Below are positions 1-9,496 of a DNA stretch of 64,000 nucleotides, one piece after another (position 1 is the first letter of the stretch; every line of letters starts with the position of its first letter). The notes below the pieces were generated by a model. It did no database searches, was not told where the DNA came from, and was given only the letters and a program-made list of their open reading frames with translations. The DNA lies in the NCBI RefSeq assembly GCF_001519055.1, contig NZ_KQ954302.1, positions 1 through 64,000 on the forward strand, written 5' to 3'. Source of the stretch: Novosphingobium sp. Fuku2-ISO-50. GTDB lineage: Bacteria; Pseudomonadota; Alphaproteobacteria; Sphingomonadales; Sphingomonadaceae. Both the position numbers and the translations under genes were made by a program.

Positions 1-7
1 CTCGTCA

Positions 8-23
8 TTTGATGCGCATCAAA
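8..23. promoter_or_regulatory. FNR/FixK-type palindromic site
   Basis: TTTGATGCGCATCAAA is a perfect 16-bp palindrome and matches the FNR/FixK consensus TTGAT-N4-ATCAA exactly. No convincing gene starts just to its right, so it most likely controls a gene lying left of the window. The match is seen directly; binding by an oxygen-responsive FNR/FixK regulator is inferred. Confidence 0.5.
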
Positions 24-270
24 GCATCATAGCGCCCCGGACGGAGGGAAATAACTGTATTCGGACCGAATTTTTATCGCGAGGGGGAATGGCGACTTTT
101 ATGGGTTTGCCCATTGCCTCTTAATGACAGCAACTGGGGCGACTCCGGCCATACGACTTCGCATCAAGCAGCGGCTCGAATTTGTCCACGCTGCCGAGTG
201 CGGCGATGCCAGTGCCGAAGATCTGTCCCTGCCGAACGGCCGCCTTGGGCACCGGGCCCAAGGCATTCGA

Positions 271-489
271 TCAACTGGAAACAGGGTCGCCGAGATCGGC
301 CACGGCGTCCGGCGCGCGTTTTTCGCGGGCGCGGCGGTTGGCTTCGATCTCTGCGGCGCGAACGGCCATGGCTTGCCATGACGCTGCCGAACGCAGGCAC
401 CGATCGCGCACATTGGTCAACGTGCTGGCATCGGCATCGCGCAGGCTTTGCGCCGCACAGGCCAGATAGAATTCACTGGTGCCGGACAT
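271..489 (-). CDS. Small conserved hypothetical protein, 72 aa
   Basis: This short acidic/Arg-rich protein resembles small cytosolic proteins common in sphingomonads, in which a segment like NVRDRCLRSAASWQAMA recurs. No enzymatic motif, signal peptide or membrane segment is visible, and no function is assigned. The ATG is preceded by AAAGGAAAAG at good Shine-Dalgarno spacing, which supports the start. A second small ORF lies 45 bp upstream on the same strand (535-705), so the two may be co-transcribed. Codon third positions are GC-rich, as in neighbouring genes. Confidence 0.65.
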   Translation of the reverse strand: MSGTSEFYLACAAQSLRDADASTLTNVRDRCLRSAASWQAMAVRAAEIEANRRAREKRAPDAVADLGDPVSS

Positions 490-534
490 GAACTTTTCCT
501 TTCATTGTCCGGCCCATGCCGGAGATCAGCGCAT

Positions 535-705
535 TCAGCCGACCATGTCGGCGACGATCCGCTGCAATTCGGCCCGGGACAGCGTGCCGCCCTGGGGCGT
601 GGCATGGCGCGTCGGGCTGGAAGCGAATCCCCTGCCCAGGGCAGGCGATGCAAAAATTGCGGGATTATTTGAAATCGAACGAAAATTATTTGATGAAAAA
701 TGCAT
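535..705 (-). CDS. Possible small hypothetical protein, 56 aa
   Basis: An ATG-initiated frame of 57 codons encodes a basic protein whose C-terminal half (GGTLSRAELQRIVADMVG) reads like real coding sequence with GC-rich third positions. The N-terminal half is Asn/Ser-rich and uses more A/T. It lies directly upstream of the 72-aa small protein on the same strand. The ribosome-binding site is weak. No function is recognised. It could be a chance open frame, but the C-terminal segment looks like the endings of short sphingomonad proteins. Confidence 0.4.
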   Translation of the reverse strand: MHFSSNNFRSISNNPAIFASPALGRGFASSPTRHATPQGGTLSRAELQRIVADMVG

Positions 706-1060
706 GAGACTATTCTTGGAACTTTACGAAAATCGTGCGCTGTAACCGCGCGATATTGGGTAGGAATGGGATCGTCGGGGCCCGGGAGCATGGTAACTCT
801 GGCGAGTCATGGCAACTTTGGGAGCGCCGGATCGGCCTAAGCCCTGAAACAGGGTTCGGCGTGGGGCCAGGTTCGTATCAAACAAACCATGGCCTGAACC
901 TTACAAGACGGGTAAATACAGAATATTCCCGTGCCCGGCCCGCGATCACGCGGCGAGCGGCTCAAACAGGCCAGACACGGGCCGGTACGCCGAGGATAAA
1001 TCCACCGCCGCGCCGTGCAGTTCGCCGAAGATCCCGAAGGAACCCCGGCGAACCATGCAA
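706..1060. other. Intergenic stretch without recognised gene
   Basis: About 355 bp between the start of a small minus-strand ORF and the end of the cold-shock gene. The open frames crossing it have no ribosome-binding site or family resemblance. The left part is A+T-richer and probably holds the promoter of the small-protein pair. No clear terminator hairpin or repeat was found. Confidence 0.4.
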
Positions 1061-1267
1061 TCAGGCCTCGACCAGATTGACAGCCGACTGCTTGCCACGA
1101 CGATCGGTTTCGATGTCATAGCTCAGACGCTGGTCCTTGTTCAGAGTGGCGAGACCCGCCTTCTGAACGACGCTGATGTGGACGAAACTGTCATTGCCGC
1201 CGTCGATCGGCGCGATGAAGCCATAGCCCTTGTCGGCATTGAAGAATTTAACGACACCAATAGGCAT
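1061..1267 (-). CDS. cspA: Cold-shock protein, CspA family
   Basis: A 68-aa single cold-shock domain, the usual length for the family. The nucleic-acid binding motifs are intact: RNP1-like KGYGFI at residues 13-18 and RNP2-like DSFVHIS near 27-33. Members bind single-stranded RNA/DNA and act as RNA chaperones during cold or stationary phase in the cytosol. A longer open frame extends upstream, but the family starts at MPIGVVKFF, so the start was set at 1267. The roughly 150 bp upstream of this ATG is free of genes and would carry a long 5' UTR typical of cold-shock mRNAs; this last point is inference. Confidence 0.93.
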   Translation of the reverse strand: MPIGVVKFFNADKGYGFIAPIDGGNDSFVHISVVQKAGLATLNKDQRLSYDIETDRRGKQSAVNLVEA

Positions 1268-1421
1268 GAAACGTTTCCTTATCACGAAAACAAAAAACCC
1301 ACCCGCAACAGCGCGGATGGAGCCGGGTAGCGTGAGAGAGGAAGGAGAGCCGATGGTAGGCGTCAAATTCCGTCGCAGGCGACGTGAGCACTTGTCTATA
1401 TGGAACCACAATCCCGAAAAG

Positions 1422-2027
1422 TCAAGCCTCTGCCGCAGTGGCCGCAAAGAACACGTGCAGTCGATCGGCGATCGAGACATAAAATTCGGCGATCGCGGCA
1501 AGGGCTTGGTCGCTGATTTCAGGCGCTTTTGTCGGCTGTCCCGGCACGAATTCCGCGCCTGCCGTGGCCACTGCCATATCGCGTTCCAACCAGGCGCCGG
1601 GACGCAGCAGGCCATCGCCGCAGGCCATTTCCCGAATACGCCCGATGGCGCGCAACCGCGTCGTCGCGGCGGAAAAATATCCGCAATGCGCCTCGATCCG
1701 GCGCAAGCGGCGCGCGGTATCCAGGCGACGCGGAAAATCATCCGCTCCGTCTGCGGGGCCATCCGGGGCCAGGCCCGCCGCACGAACGCATTCCGTGATC
1801 AGCACCGACAGAAAGCGATCGAGTTCATTGAGGCAATTGCCCACCCGGCGCAGGCGGATATTGGGGCGAATGGCCGACTCTGGCCCCTGCACGGTCAGCC
1901 CGCGCACGATCAAGAAGCGGCAGCCCGCCGCCATCGCCGCATGTGCGGTATCCAGCGCCGCAGAGTCGCCTCCGCCTCGCCGCAAAGCCCTGTCGGCGCG
2001 CGCCTGCCCCAAGATCCGCTCAGCCAT
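1422..2027 (-). CDS. Conserved hypothetical protein, 201 aa
   Basis: No family is recognised. The protein is Ala/Arg/Leu-rich, probably all-helical and cytosolic, with no signal peptide or long hydrophobic segment. An Arg-rich stretch (RRLDTARRLRRIEAHCG) lies in the second half. The opposite-strand open frames over the same DNA have worse composition, so the minus frame is taken as coding. It lies between cspA and the DEAD-box helicase, all on the minus strand but with 150-bp gaps, so an operon is not obvious. The ATG start has only a weak ribosome-binding site. Confidence 0.55.
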   Translation of the reverse strand: MAERILGQARADRALRRGGGDSAALDTAHAAMAAGCRFLIVRGLTVQGPESAIRPNIRLRRVGNCLNELDRFLSVLITECVRAAGLAPDGPADGADDFPRRLDTARRLRRIEAHCGYFSAATTRLRAIGRIREMACGDGLLRPGAWLERDMAVATAGAEFVPGQPTKAPEISDQALAAIAEFYVSIADRLHVFFAATAAEA

Positions 2028-2182
2028 GCAAGCAGCGGCCCGACAGAGAAACGTGGTGGTGCGCCGTCATTCATCATGCTCCGAAAGAAGCGGGAGCACG
2101 AAATGCTCTCGGCCCGCCAAGCCGATTGAACGGCACGCGGGCGCCTTTAACGCCGCGCGCCTTGAGTCCAATTCCCGAAAAA

Positions 2183-3958
2183 TCAGTCCCGGCGCCGGGG
2201 CGGCGCGCCTTTGCGATGCAGAGTCGGGCGCCCGCCACCGGGGCCGCCATTGGCCCCGCCCCTGGGACCGGAATTGGGTCCGGCATTGGGGCCGCGCCGC
2301 CGGGGCGCCGAATTGTCGCGGGGCTGGCGCGGGCCGTCATTGCCGCCATCCTGCGGCGCTTCGAGCGAAGGCTCGATGGTGATGCCGTTTTCGTCTTCGC
2401 TGCCCGGCGTTCCGGTGCGCTTCAACGCAGCGCGGAATTTCGCCTCGACCGCCGTGGGAACCTGAAAATAGGTCTCGTTGGCGGCAATGCGGATCGCCCC
2501 GATCTCGTTGCGCGTAATATGCCCGCGCCGACACAGCAGCGGCAGGATCCAGCGCGGATCGGCATTCTGGCGTCGCCCGATGTCCATGCGGAACCAGGCC
2601 ACGTCTTCAAACCCTGCGCGCCGTTCGGGGCGTACCGGGCCATCGCCCGACGACTGCTCGATCAGGTCTTCGGGCTCGGGAATGCCGTGCTTGCGCGCCT
2701 GAACCAGCGCGAGCGCGAGGTCCAGCGGGCTCATCTTGTCGACGATCTGTTCGGCCAGCGCGCGGTCGGCATCGCTTGCCTCGACCGGCTTGACCAGATC
2801 GGCCAGCATCCGCTCGCGATCGCGTTCGCGAATCGCTTCGGCCGAAGGCACCGGCACCCATTCGGCCTGAACGCGCGCCATGCGTAACATGCCCTCGACC
2901 CGGCGACGGCGCGGATAGGGCACGATCAACACGGCCACGCCCTTGCGCCCGGCGCGCCCGGTACGGCCCGAGCGGTGCTGAAGCACTTCGGCATCGCGCG
3001 GCGTTTCGACATGGATGACGAGGCTCAGCGAAGGAATATCGATCCCCCGCGCCGCGACGTCGGTCGCCACGCAAATCCGCGCGCGCCCGTCACGCAAGGC
3101 CTGCAAAGCGGCGTTGCGTTCCTTTTGACTGTGTTCGCCCGACAAGGCGACAGCGGCAAAGCCGCGCTCGGTGAGAGAGGAATGGAGATGGCGAACATTG
3201 TCGCGCGTCGCGCAAAACAGGATCGCGGTCTCCGCCTCGTGAAAGCGCAAGAGGTTGATCACCGCGTTTTCGATATCGGCAGGCGAAACCGCCACCGCCT
3301 GATACGAAATATCGCCGTGACCGGGGGTTTCGCTGACAGTCGAAATGCGCAGCGCGTCTTGCTGATAACGCTTGGCCAGCGCGACGATCGGCTTGGGCAT
3401 CGTGGCCGAAAACAGCAGCGAGCGGCGATCGCCCGGCGTCGCTTCGAGGATTTCCTCAAGATCTTCGCGAAAGCCCATGTCGAGCATTTCGTCGGCTTCA
3501 TCGAGCACGACATAGCGCAACGACGACAAGTCGAGCGCGCCGTGTTCAAGGTGATCGCGCAAGCGTCCGGGCGTACCCACGACGATCTGCGTCCCCTGAT
3601 AGAGCGCACGCCGTTCGCGCGAGGCATCCATGCCGCCGACACAAGTCGTGATCCGCACCCCGGCCTTGGCAAACAGCCACATCAATTCGCGGCTGACCTG
3701 CAGCGCCAGTTCGCGCGTCGGCGCAATCACCAGAGCGACCGGCGCGCGCGCAGCGGGGCCCATGTCGGCGGAAAGAATCGCATCGGCCATCGCCAGCCCA
3801 AAGGCGACCGTCTTGCCAGAGCCGGTCTGCGCAGAAACCAGAAGGTCACGCCCCTGCGCCTCGGGGGCCAGCACGGCGGCCTGCACCGGCGTTGGTTCGG
3901 CATATCCCTGTTCGGTCAGGGCTTCGGAAATCGGCAATGGAAGCGGGGGAAAAGGCAT
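2183..3958 (-). CDS. deaD: DEAD-box ATP-dependent RNA helicase
   Basis: A 591-aa RNA helicase with the full motif set: Q-motif around 19-26, Walker A AQTGSGKT at 43-50, PTREL at 80-84, TPGR at 129-132, DEAD at 153-156, then SAT and a HRSGRTGRAGR motif VI in the second RecA domain. After the core comes a DbpA-type RNA-binding domain (segment with ITRNEIGAIRI), followed by an Arg/Gly/Pro-rich basic tail that probably adds nonspecific RNA contacts. This order matches CsdA/DeaD or DbpA relatives, which remodel structured RNA during ribosome assembly and cold adaptation. Its closeness to a cold-shock gene fits that role. Which rRNA or mRNA it acts on cannot be told from sequence; the symbol marks the family. 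Confidence 0.93.
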   Translation of the reverse strand: MPFPPLPLPISEALTEQGYAEPTPVQAAVLAPEAQGRDLLVSAQTGSGKTVAFGLAMADAILSADMGPAARAPVALVIAPTRELALQVSRELMWLFAKAGVRITTCVGGMDASRERRALYQGTQIVVGTPGRLRDHLEHGALDLSSLRYVVLDEADEMLDMGFREDLEEILEATPGDRRSLLFSATMPKPIVALAKRYQQDALRISTVSETPGHGDISYQAVAVSPADIENAVINLLRFHEAETAILFCATRDNVRHLHSSLTERGFAAVALSGEHSQKERNAALQALRDGRARICVATDVAARGIDIPSLSLVIHVETPRDAEVLQHRSGRTGRAGRKGVAVLIVPYPRRRRVEGMLRMARVQAEWVPVPSAEAIRERDRERMLADLVKPVEASDADRALAEQIVDKMSPLDLALALVQARKHGIPEPEDLIEQSSGDGPVRPERRAGFEDVAWFRMDIGRRQNADPRWILPLLCRRGHITRNEIGAIRIAANETYFQVPTAVEAKFRAALKRTGTPGSEDENGITIEPSLEAPQDGGNDGPRQPRDNSAPRRRGPNAGPNSGPRGGANGGPGGGRPTLHRKGAPPRRRD

Positions 3959-4423
3959 AGGGCTCGCAATTTTGGGGAATGTTCAATCGGGCCCCCTAGC
4001 ACCAGATCGCAGCGATGTATGCAGGTTTGACGAAAAGTACGGATTTACCGGGGAAATATGCGCCGGAACTCGGGAATATCGGGCTTTGGACCGATGATCC
4101 ATCGCCCGCAAACGACCATCAACGACAGACACGCCGAGTCGGCAGGCATTTCAGGATAAAAAACCAATAGCGACAGGCCTGCGCGCACCTGTGAGAAGCT
4201 GCACGTTGGTTCTGCGTATTTTCCGAAGCTGCCGCGGGACTGCCGGCCCCGGTATAGGCCCCAGTATACTTGGCGAAAGCCGATATGACCGCCCCGTTCA
4301 GTGGTGAACATCTACGCCACAAAGGGGGCCAGGTTAATGCCCAATGACTGGCCACCTCAGGCCCGGTTCACGGATTTTCCTGCACGGTAACGGTCATAAT
4401 CGCCACAACACATTGGAAAATCC
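3959..4423. other. Divergent intergenic region, no gene seen
   Basis: 465 bp between the helicase start (minus) and the lipoprotein start (plus). Short open frames on the minus strand have poor composition and no ribosome-binding site. The region must hold the two divergent promoters. No repeat, riboswitch fold or RNA gene was recognised. Confidence 0.4.
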
Positions 4424-5773
4424 ATGCCGACATTTCGCTCTACCGCATCGCGAACAGCCATGACGGCCTGCATACTCGCCTTGAGCCTGAGCGCCTGTCA
4501 AAAGCCCGGCGCGAACGAAAGCGCTTCGGCCAGCGATCAGCCGGCGACGGCTCCCCCGATTGCCGCACTTCCCCTGGCAACGACACCTGCGGCACCGATC
4601 GCCTATGCCCCGTCGGCAGCCGCGCTCCCGCCGGTCGCAAAGCCCATCCACGTCGGCCTCAGGCATGACCGGACGCGCTATGGATATACCGACCGCGCCT
4701 ATGCGATGAGCCGCGCCTTTGGCGATACACCGCCCGATTATACCGTCAGCTATGATGGCACCAGACCGTGGGTATGGCGTTCGGACGACGGCAGCTATCG
4801 CATGGTCGAACAATTGCCCGGCGGGCAGCGCACCTATTATTATGAACGCGGCGCCGATCGGCCATTCTACATTACCGATCCCGATGGCGGATATGCCTAT
4901 GACGGGGACAATCTGGTCGGTCTTTACGGCCCGGATGGAGCCCCCCTTTCCGACAGCTATGCACAGCAGCGGGCAGCAAACGCGGCCCGCTACTACGATC
5001 GGTCGCGCGCGATCTATCACGCCGCGCAATATAGTCAGCGACAGGCGGCCTATGCCGACGATTGGCAGGCGCGCCGCGAGAATCTGTTCCAGCAGCAACA
5101 ACGCTGGAACGCAGCACGGTCACGCGATTCCGATTGGCAGACGTGGCACGATCAGCATCAGCAGGGCGAAAGCGCAACCTGGCAGCCCGAACAGGACCGC
5201 CGCGCCGCCTATGCCGTCGCGATCGGAGCCGCCGTCGTCGGCACGGCCATCATCACGTCAGGCAACCATTCCGGGGGCAACTATTCCGGCGACCGACAGA
5301 ACCAGTACGCGCCGCCTGCAGCCCAGCCCCGACAAGGCGCCTTTGCCAATCGCCCGCAACCCCAGCCGCAACGGCAGAACCCGGCGCCGATGCAGCCCGC
5401 GCCATACAGGGCAGTGATGCCTGCTCGCCAGCCCCCGTTGCCGCATCACGCCGTTGCCCCGATTGCCGCGCAACCACGGGCAAGCGTGAATCCGCAGGCG
5501 CCTGCCCCGTCTCATCAGAACCTGCCTCGCCCCGCAGCCCCCCGCCCCACGCATGCCCTCCCTGCTCGCACTCTGCCTGCGCATCCCGCCGCAGCGGCAG
5601 AAACGCACCCCAATCGCCACGCCTCTGCACCAATGCCCGCGCCGGATCGCGGCCCGCAGGCCCAGCCCGGCCATTCCAATACAGACAAGCACAAAAACCC
5701 CAACGACAACGCCGCCAGCCACTGGGACCATCCCCACGCGCAGCCAACCTCAGCACCCCAACCGCACAATTGA
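4424..5773 (+). CDS. Putative lipoprotein with Pro/Gln/His-rich tail
   Basis: A 449-aa envelope protein. The N-terminus has a lipoprotein signal: a hydrophobic stretch ending in LSLSAC with the lipidated Cys at residue 25. Residues 75-170 contain Tyr/Trp/Asp-rich segments (for example VWRSDDGSYRMVEQ). Residues 180-250 are Gln/Arg-rich and probably helical. A hydrophobic Ala/Val/Ile segment (AAYAVAIGAAVVGTAII) follows near 260-280. The last 160 residues are a low-complexity Pro/Gln/Ala/His tail. No enzyme family is recognised; a role at the outer membrane or periplasm is inferred. It is followed within 50 bp by the glycosidase-like gene, suggesting co-transcription. Confidence 0.7.
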   Translation: MPTFRSTASRTAMTACILALSLSACQKPGANESASASDQPATAPPIAALPLATTPAAPIAYAPSAAALPPVAKPIHVGLRHDRTRYGYTDRAYAMSRAFGDTPPDYTVSYDGTRPWVWRSDDGSYRMVEQLPGGQRTYYYERGADRPFYITDPDGGYAYDGDNLVGLYGPDGAPLSDSYAQQRAANAARYYDRSRAIYHAAQYSQRQAAYADDWQARRENLFQQQQRWNAARSRDSDWQTWHDQHQQGESATWQPEQDRRAAYAVAIGAAVVGTAIITSGNHSGGNYSGDRQNQYAPPAAQPRQGAFANRPQPQPQRQNPAPMQPAPYRAVMPARQPPLPHHAVAPIAAQPRASVNPQAPAPSHQNLPRPAAPRPTHALPARTLPAHPAAAAETHPNRHASAPMPAPDRGPQAQPGHSNTDKHKNPNDNAASHWDHPHAQPTSAPQPHN

Positions 5774-5820
5774 GTGCCGGGTCGATCGGTCACGGCACGG
5801 CCCGCGTCAGGGGGCGCCGC

Positions 5821-7962
5821 ATGCTCGGCTGCGCCATCGGCCTGGCCCTGCTCCCCGGGGATGCCCGGGCCGAAACGAAGGACAGCAATCGGGCGCAAGT
5901 GATCGTTGATCTGGCCTCCGGCAAACACCGCATCTTCGACCCGGCAGAGGCGCTGGGCATCGGGATCGACGGCGTCAGGGCCGGCGACAGCGACAGGCTG
6001 CTGACGCCCGGCAACATCGCCGCCGTGAAAGCGTCGGGCCTGCAGTCCTCCATCTATCGGCTGCGGACGGAATTGGGCATCGAGGCGTGGCACTGGAACC
6101 CCGTCGGCCAATGGAGCGACCCGGTTCACAAACAGGGCTACTGGACATCGAGCGACGCGCTCGGGCCGCCGATCCGGCTGTCCTGGGGCTATCGGCTGCC
6201 GAGGCGGGGAGACACCACCGATCAGGCCAATGACGAGGACTACTCGCGGCTGACCGACGGTGACGAAAGCAGTTTCTGGAAGTCGAACCCCTATCTCGAT
6301 CCGACCCATGTCCTTGATGGCCAGCCGCATTGGCAATGGCTGGTCGTGCGGCTCGATGCGATGGCGCCGATCGATACCATCAGGATTGCCTGGGCCGATC
6401 CCTACGCCGTGCAATACGAAGTCCAGTATTGGACCAGCGATGATGAATACGACGACACGGCAACCTGGACTACCTTTCCGCTGCAACGACACGCTCGCGG
6501 CAAAGGCGGAACAGAGACACTGCGGCTGACCGATCACCCGATCACGGCGAAGTTTGTGCGCGTGCTGCTCAAACAGGGATCGCACACGGCGATGCCCGGC
6601 GGCGGCGGCGACTGGCGTGACAAGGCGGGCTTTGCCGTGCGCGAGATTGCGCTGGGCCAGGCCGGACCCGATGGGCACCTGATCGACCTGATCCACCATC
6701 TCCCGTCCGGAGAAAACCAGACTTTCGCGCGCGTTTCCTCGACCGACCCGTGGCACCGGGAAGAGGACCGCGATGACGATACCGAACAGCCCGGACTGGA
6801 CCGCATCTTTGCCGACGGATTGGGCAACGGTCGGCCGATACTGCTGCCGATCGGCCTGTTGTACGACACGCCCGACAATGCCGTGGCTGAGACGCGATAC
6901 GTCCGTCGGCGCGGCTATCCGGTTCGTCAGGTCGAATTGGGCGAGGAACCCGACGGGCAATATGGCGAAGCGGCCGATTATGGCGCGCTCTATCTCGCGC
7001 TGGTCGACCAGTTGAAGCCGGATAATCCCGGAATCACGTTTGGCGGGCCGAGCCTGCAAAGCGCGTTTACCGATCTGGAGCTGGATGCCGATCCCGATCA
7101 CTCATGGAACAGCCATTTCATGCGCTATCTGAAGGCGCGCGGGCGGATGGGCGATCTGGGCTTCTTTTCGTTCGAACATTTCCCGTTCGACGACATCTGC
7201 GGCGATATTCATGCCAAGCTGCTGGAGGAAAACCGGCTGATGCGGGCGGCGCTCGCACGAATTGCAGCCGACGGGGTGCCGCGTCATATTCCCTGGGTCA
7301 TTTCCGAGTACGGCTTCTCGGCCTTTGCCGGGCGCGCCATGGCCGAAATGCCCAGTGCCTTGCTGATGGCGGACATTATCGGCCAGTTTCTCGATGCGGG
7401 CGGCGGGGCCGTTTATATGTACGGCTATGGGCCGGACCTGCCGATGAATGAAAGCCAGCCGTGCAGCGGCTTTGGCAACATGATGCTCTACACCGCAGAC
7501 GGCAACGGTCAGGCCGTTCAGCCGATGCCCAGCTTCGAGGCAGCGCATCTTATCACCAGGGACTGGCTGGTGCCGGGCGGCGGTCGTCATGAACTGTTGC
7601 CCAGTATCGTGAAAGGCGCGCGCGTGAAAGGGAGCCGGGACGAATGGGTCATGAGTTATGCCGTGCGCCGCCCCGACCACCGCCTCGGCGTGCTGCTGAT
7701 CAACCGAAGCCCGACCAAGCCGTTCACGGTGCAACTCCTGACAAGAAACCGGGGCAGGCAGATCAGTGCGATGCATGGCCCGGCCCGTTTCATGCAATAT
7801 GGCCCCGCGCAATATGCGTGGAAGGATGACGGCGCCGACAGCCACCCCTTGCGCAGCGATCCGCCGCGCCTGTCGCGCCTGAAAGGCGCGCGGCTTTCGA
7901 TAACGCTCCCGCCCGAAAGCCTGACCGTGGTCACCCAGAGTACGGCAAGATCCGAGCGATAG
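5821..7962 (+). CDS. Secreted glycoside hydrolase-like protein with discoidin-type insert
   Basis: About 713 aa with a hydrophobic N-terminus ending in GDARA, a likely signal-peptidase site. Residues about 155-255 look like an F5/8 type C (discoidin) carbohydrate-binding domain (VVRLDAMAPIDTIRIAWADP). The second half resembles a clan GH-A TIM barrel: ELGEEPDGQ (Glu375/Glu376) would give the acid/base and WVISEYGFS (Glu496) the nucleophile. A beta-sandwich-like C-terminus follows. The exact GH family and substrate are not recognised. The ATG has AGGGGG six bases upstream; an alternative TTG at 5770, overlapping the upstream stop codon, would add a positively charged n-region and is a real possibility. 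Confidence 0.6.
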   Translation: MLGCAIGLALLPGDARAETKDSNRAQVIVDLASGKHRIFDPAEALGIGIDGVRAGDSDRLLTPGNIAAVKASGLQSSIYRLRTELGIEAWHWNPVGQWSDPVHKQGYWTSSDALGPPIRLSWGYRLPRRGDTTDQANDEDYSRLTDGDESSFWKSNPYLDPTHVLDGQPHWQWLVVRLDAMAPIDTIRIAWADPYAVQYEVQYWTSDDEYDDTATWTTFPLQRHARGKGGTETLRLTDHPITAKFVRVLLKQGSHTAMPGGGGDWRDKAGFAVREIALGQAGPDGHLIDLIHHLPSGENQTFARVSSTDPWHREEDRDDDTEQPGLDRIFADGLGNGRPILLPIGLLYDTPDNAVAETRYVRRRGYPVRQVELGEEPDGQYGEAADYGALYLALVDQLKPDNPGITFGGPSLQSAFTDLELDADPDHSWNSHFMRYLKARGRMGDLGFFSFEHFPFDDICGDIHAKLLEENRLMRAALARIAADGVPRHIPWVISEYGFSAFAGRAMAEMPSALLMADIIGQFLDAGGGAVYMYGYGPDLPMNESQPCSGFGNMMLYTADGNGQAVQPMPSFEAAHLITRDWLVPGGGRHELLPSIVKGARVKGSRDEWVMSYAVRRPDHRLGVLLINRSPTKPFTVQLLTRNRGRQISAMHGPARFMQYGPAQYAWKDDGADSHPLRSDPPRLSRLKGARLSITLPPESLTVVTQSTARSER

Positions 7963-8062
7963 GATCGGTAATGTGCCCCGTGGCCGGTTCCGCCTGCGAC
8001 TGTCGCGGAGAGCGGCCGATAAGATCTTGCCTTGGCCGCGACGTCCCCCGATGGACGGGGGC

Positions 8063-9448
8063 ATGAGCGATCCTGCCCCGCATCACGTCCATCACACCGA
8101 ACGCCCGCTCACCCGGCGCGCGGTGATCGCGCAGGCCTGGCCGATCATGATCGGGCAGGCGTCGGTGCCGCTGGTCGGGCTGGTCGATACCATGGTGATC
8201 GGGCGGATGGATGATGCTGCGGCGCTGGCGGGCGTGGCGCTGGGGGCGGCGATCATCGATCTCGTGTTCTGGAGCTTCGGCTTTTTGCGCATGGGGATTT
8301 CGGGTCTGGTGGCGCAAGCGGCGGGCGCGGGCGATGCGGACGAAGGCGATGCCTTGCTCGTGCGCGGGGTCGTGCTGGGGCTCGCCATCGGGGCGCTGCT
8401 GCTCGCGCTGACCGGGCCGATCATGGCTCTGGGCTTTGTCGCCTTGCCGGCAGGCGGCGCGGTGGCGGGGCCGGCGCGGGCATTTGTCGCCGCGCGGTTC
8501 TATGGCGCGCCAGCCTCGCTTGCCGGGTTTGCGGTCAACGGCTGGTTGATCGGGCGGAGGCAGACGCGGCTGGCGCTGGTGCTGCAACTGGCCATGAACG
8601 CGATCAATGTCGCGCTCGATGTCACGCTGGTGTGGCATTTCGGCATGGGCGCGCGCGGCGTCGGGCTGGGCACGGCAGCGGCGGAATGGGCGGCGCTGGC
8701 GATCGGGCTGGCGCTGGCGATCGGCCCCGGCGGCGCGCGGCCGCGGGCCTTGCTGGCGCGCACGGGCCTTGGCGTCGTGCTCGCGCGCGATCGGCTGGCG
8801 CGGCTGTTCGTGGTAAACCGCGATGTGATGATCCGGACGGTGGCGCTGCTGATCCTGTTTACCTGGTTTGCCAGCGCCGGGGCTCGGCTCGGCGCAGTGA
8901 CGCTCGCGGCGAACCATGTGCTGTTTCAATTCATCGCGATTGCCGCGTTCATGCTCGATGCCATTGCGCTGACGGCCGAAGAACGCATCGGCCATGCCAT
9001 CGGCGGCGGCTCGGCGGCAGCGTTCGATCGGGCCTTGCGGCTGACGGCGGAATTTTCGCTGGCGGGCGGTGCGCTGCTGTCGGCGCTGTTTCTGGCGGGC
9101 GGGCCCTGGGGCGTTGCCGCGATCACCACCGATCCGCATGTCCGCCAGACCGCGCTCGCCTTTCTGCCCTTTGCCGCCCTCGCCCCGCTGGTCGGCGCGC
9201 CGAGCTGGCTGCTCGACGGGGTGTTCATCGGCGCGACGCAGGGGCGCGCCTTGCGCAATGCGGCGCTGGTCTCGACGATGGGCTATCTCGCCTGCGATTA
9301 TGTCTTGCGCCCGTTTGGCGACAGCGGGGTTTGGCTGGCGCTGTTGATCAGCTATGGCTTTCGCGCCGCGACGCTCGCGACGCAGTTGCCCGCGCTCCGC
9401 CGCCGGGTGATCGGCAGCCGGGCGGTTGCGTCGACCGGCGTCGCCTGA
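8063..9448 (+). CDS. MATE family multidrug/cation efflux protein
   Basis: A 461-aa inner-membrane protein with about 12 hydrophobic segments. The N-terminal RAVIAQAWPIMIGQASVPL and LVDTMVIGR segments are typical of the MATE family, closest in style to the DinF branch. Members export cationic or other drugs in exchange for H+ or Na+. The longer frame starting near 7973 is Arg/Pro-rich and unlike the family, so the ATG at 8063, just after GGACGGGGG, was chosen; 8051 is an alternative. The substrate is unknown. argG follows 48 bp downstream on the same strand, but a functional link is not expected. Confidence 0.85.
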   Translation: MSDPAPHHVHHTERPLTRRAVIAQAWPIMIGQASVPLVGLVDTMVIGRMDDAAALAGVALGAAIIDLVFWSFGFLRMGISGLVAQAAGAGDADEGDALLVRGVVLGLAIGALLLALTGPIMALGFVALPAGGAVAGPARAFVAARFYGAPASLAGFAVNGWLIGRRQTRLALVLQLAMNAINVALDVTLVWHFGMGARGVGLGTAAAEWAALAIGLALAIGPGGARPRALLARTGLGVVLARDRLARLFVVNRDVMIRTVALLILFTWFASAGARLGAVTLAANHVLFQFIAIAAFMLDAIALTAEERIGHAIGGGSAAAFDRALRLTAEFSLAGGALLSALFLAGGPWGVAAITTDPHVRQTALAFLPFAALAPLVGAPSWLLDGVFIGATQGRALRNAALVSTMGYLACDYVLRPFGDSGVWLALLISYGFRAATLATQLPALRRRVIGSRAVASTGVA

Positions 9449-9496
9449 TACGCGCGCCCACGCCTATTTCTGCCCCGATTCATGAGGGAATCGCAC

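Noticed and set aside
2975..4030. Open frame of 351 codons on the plus strand
   Set aside because: Antisense to the DEAD-box helicase core; no ribosome-binding site and no family resemblance.
5062..5820. Long N-terminal extension of the glycosidase-like frame
   Set aside because: This part overlaps the lipoprotein gene in another frame and is Arg/Pro noise; the export signal appears only from about 5770-5821.
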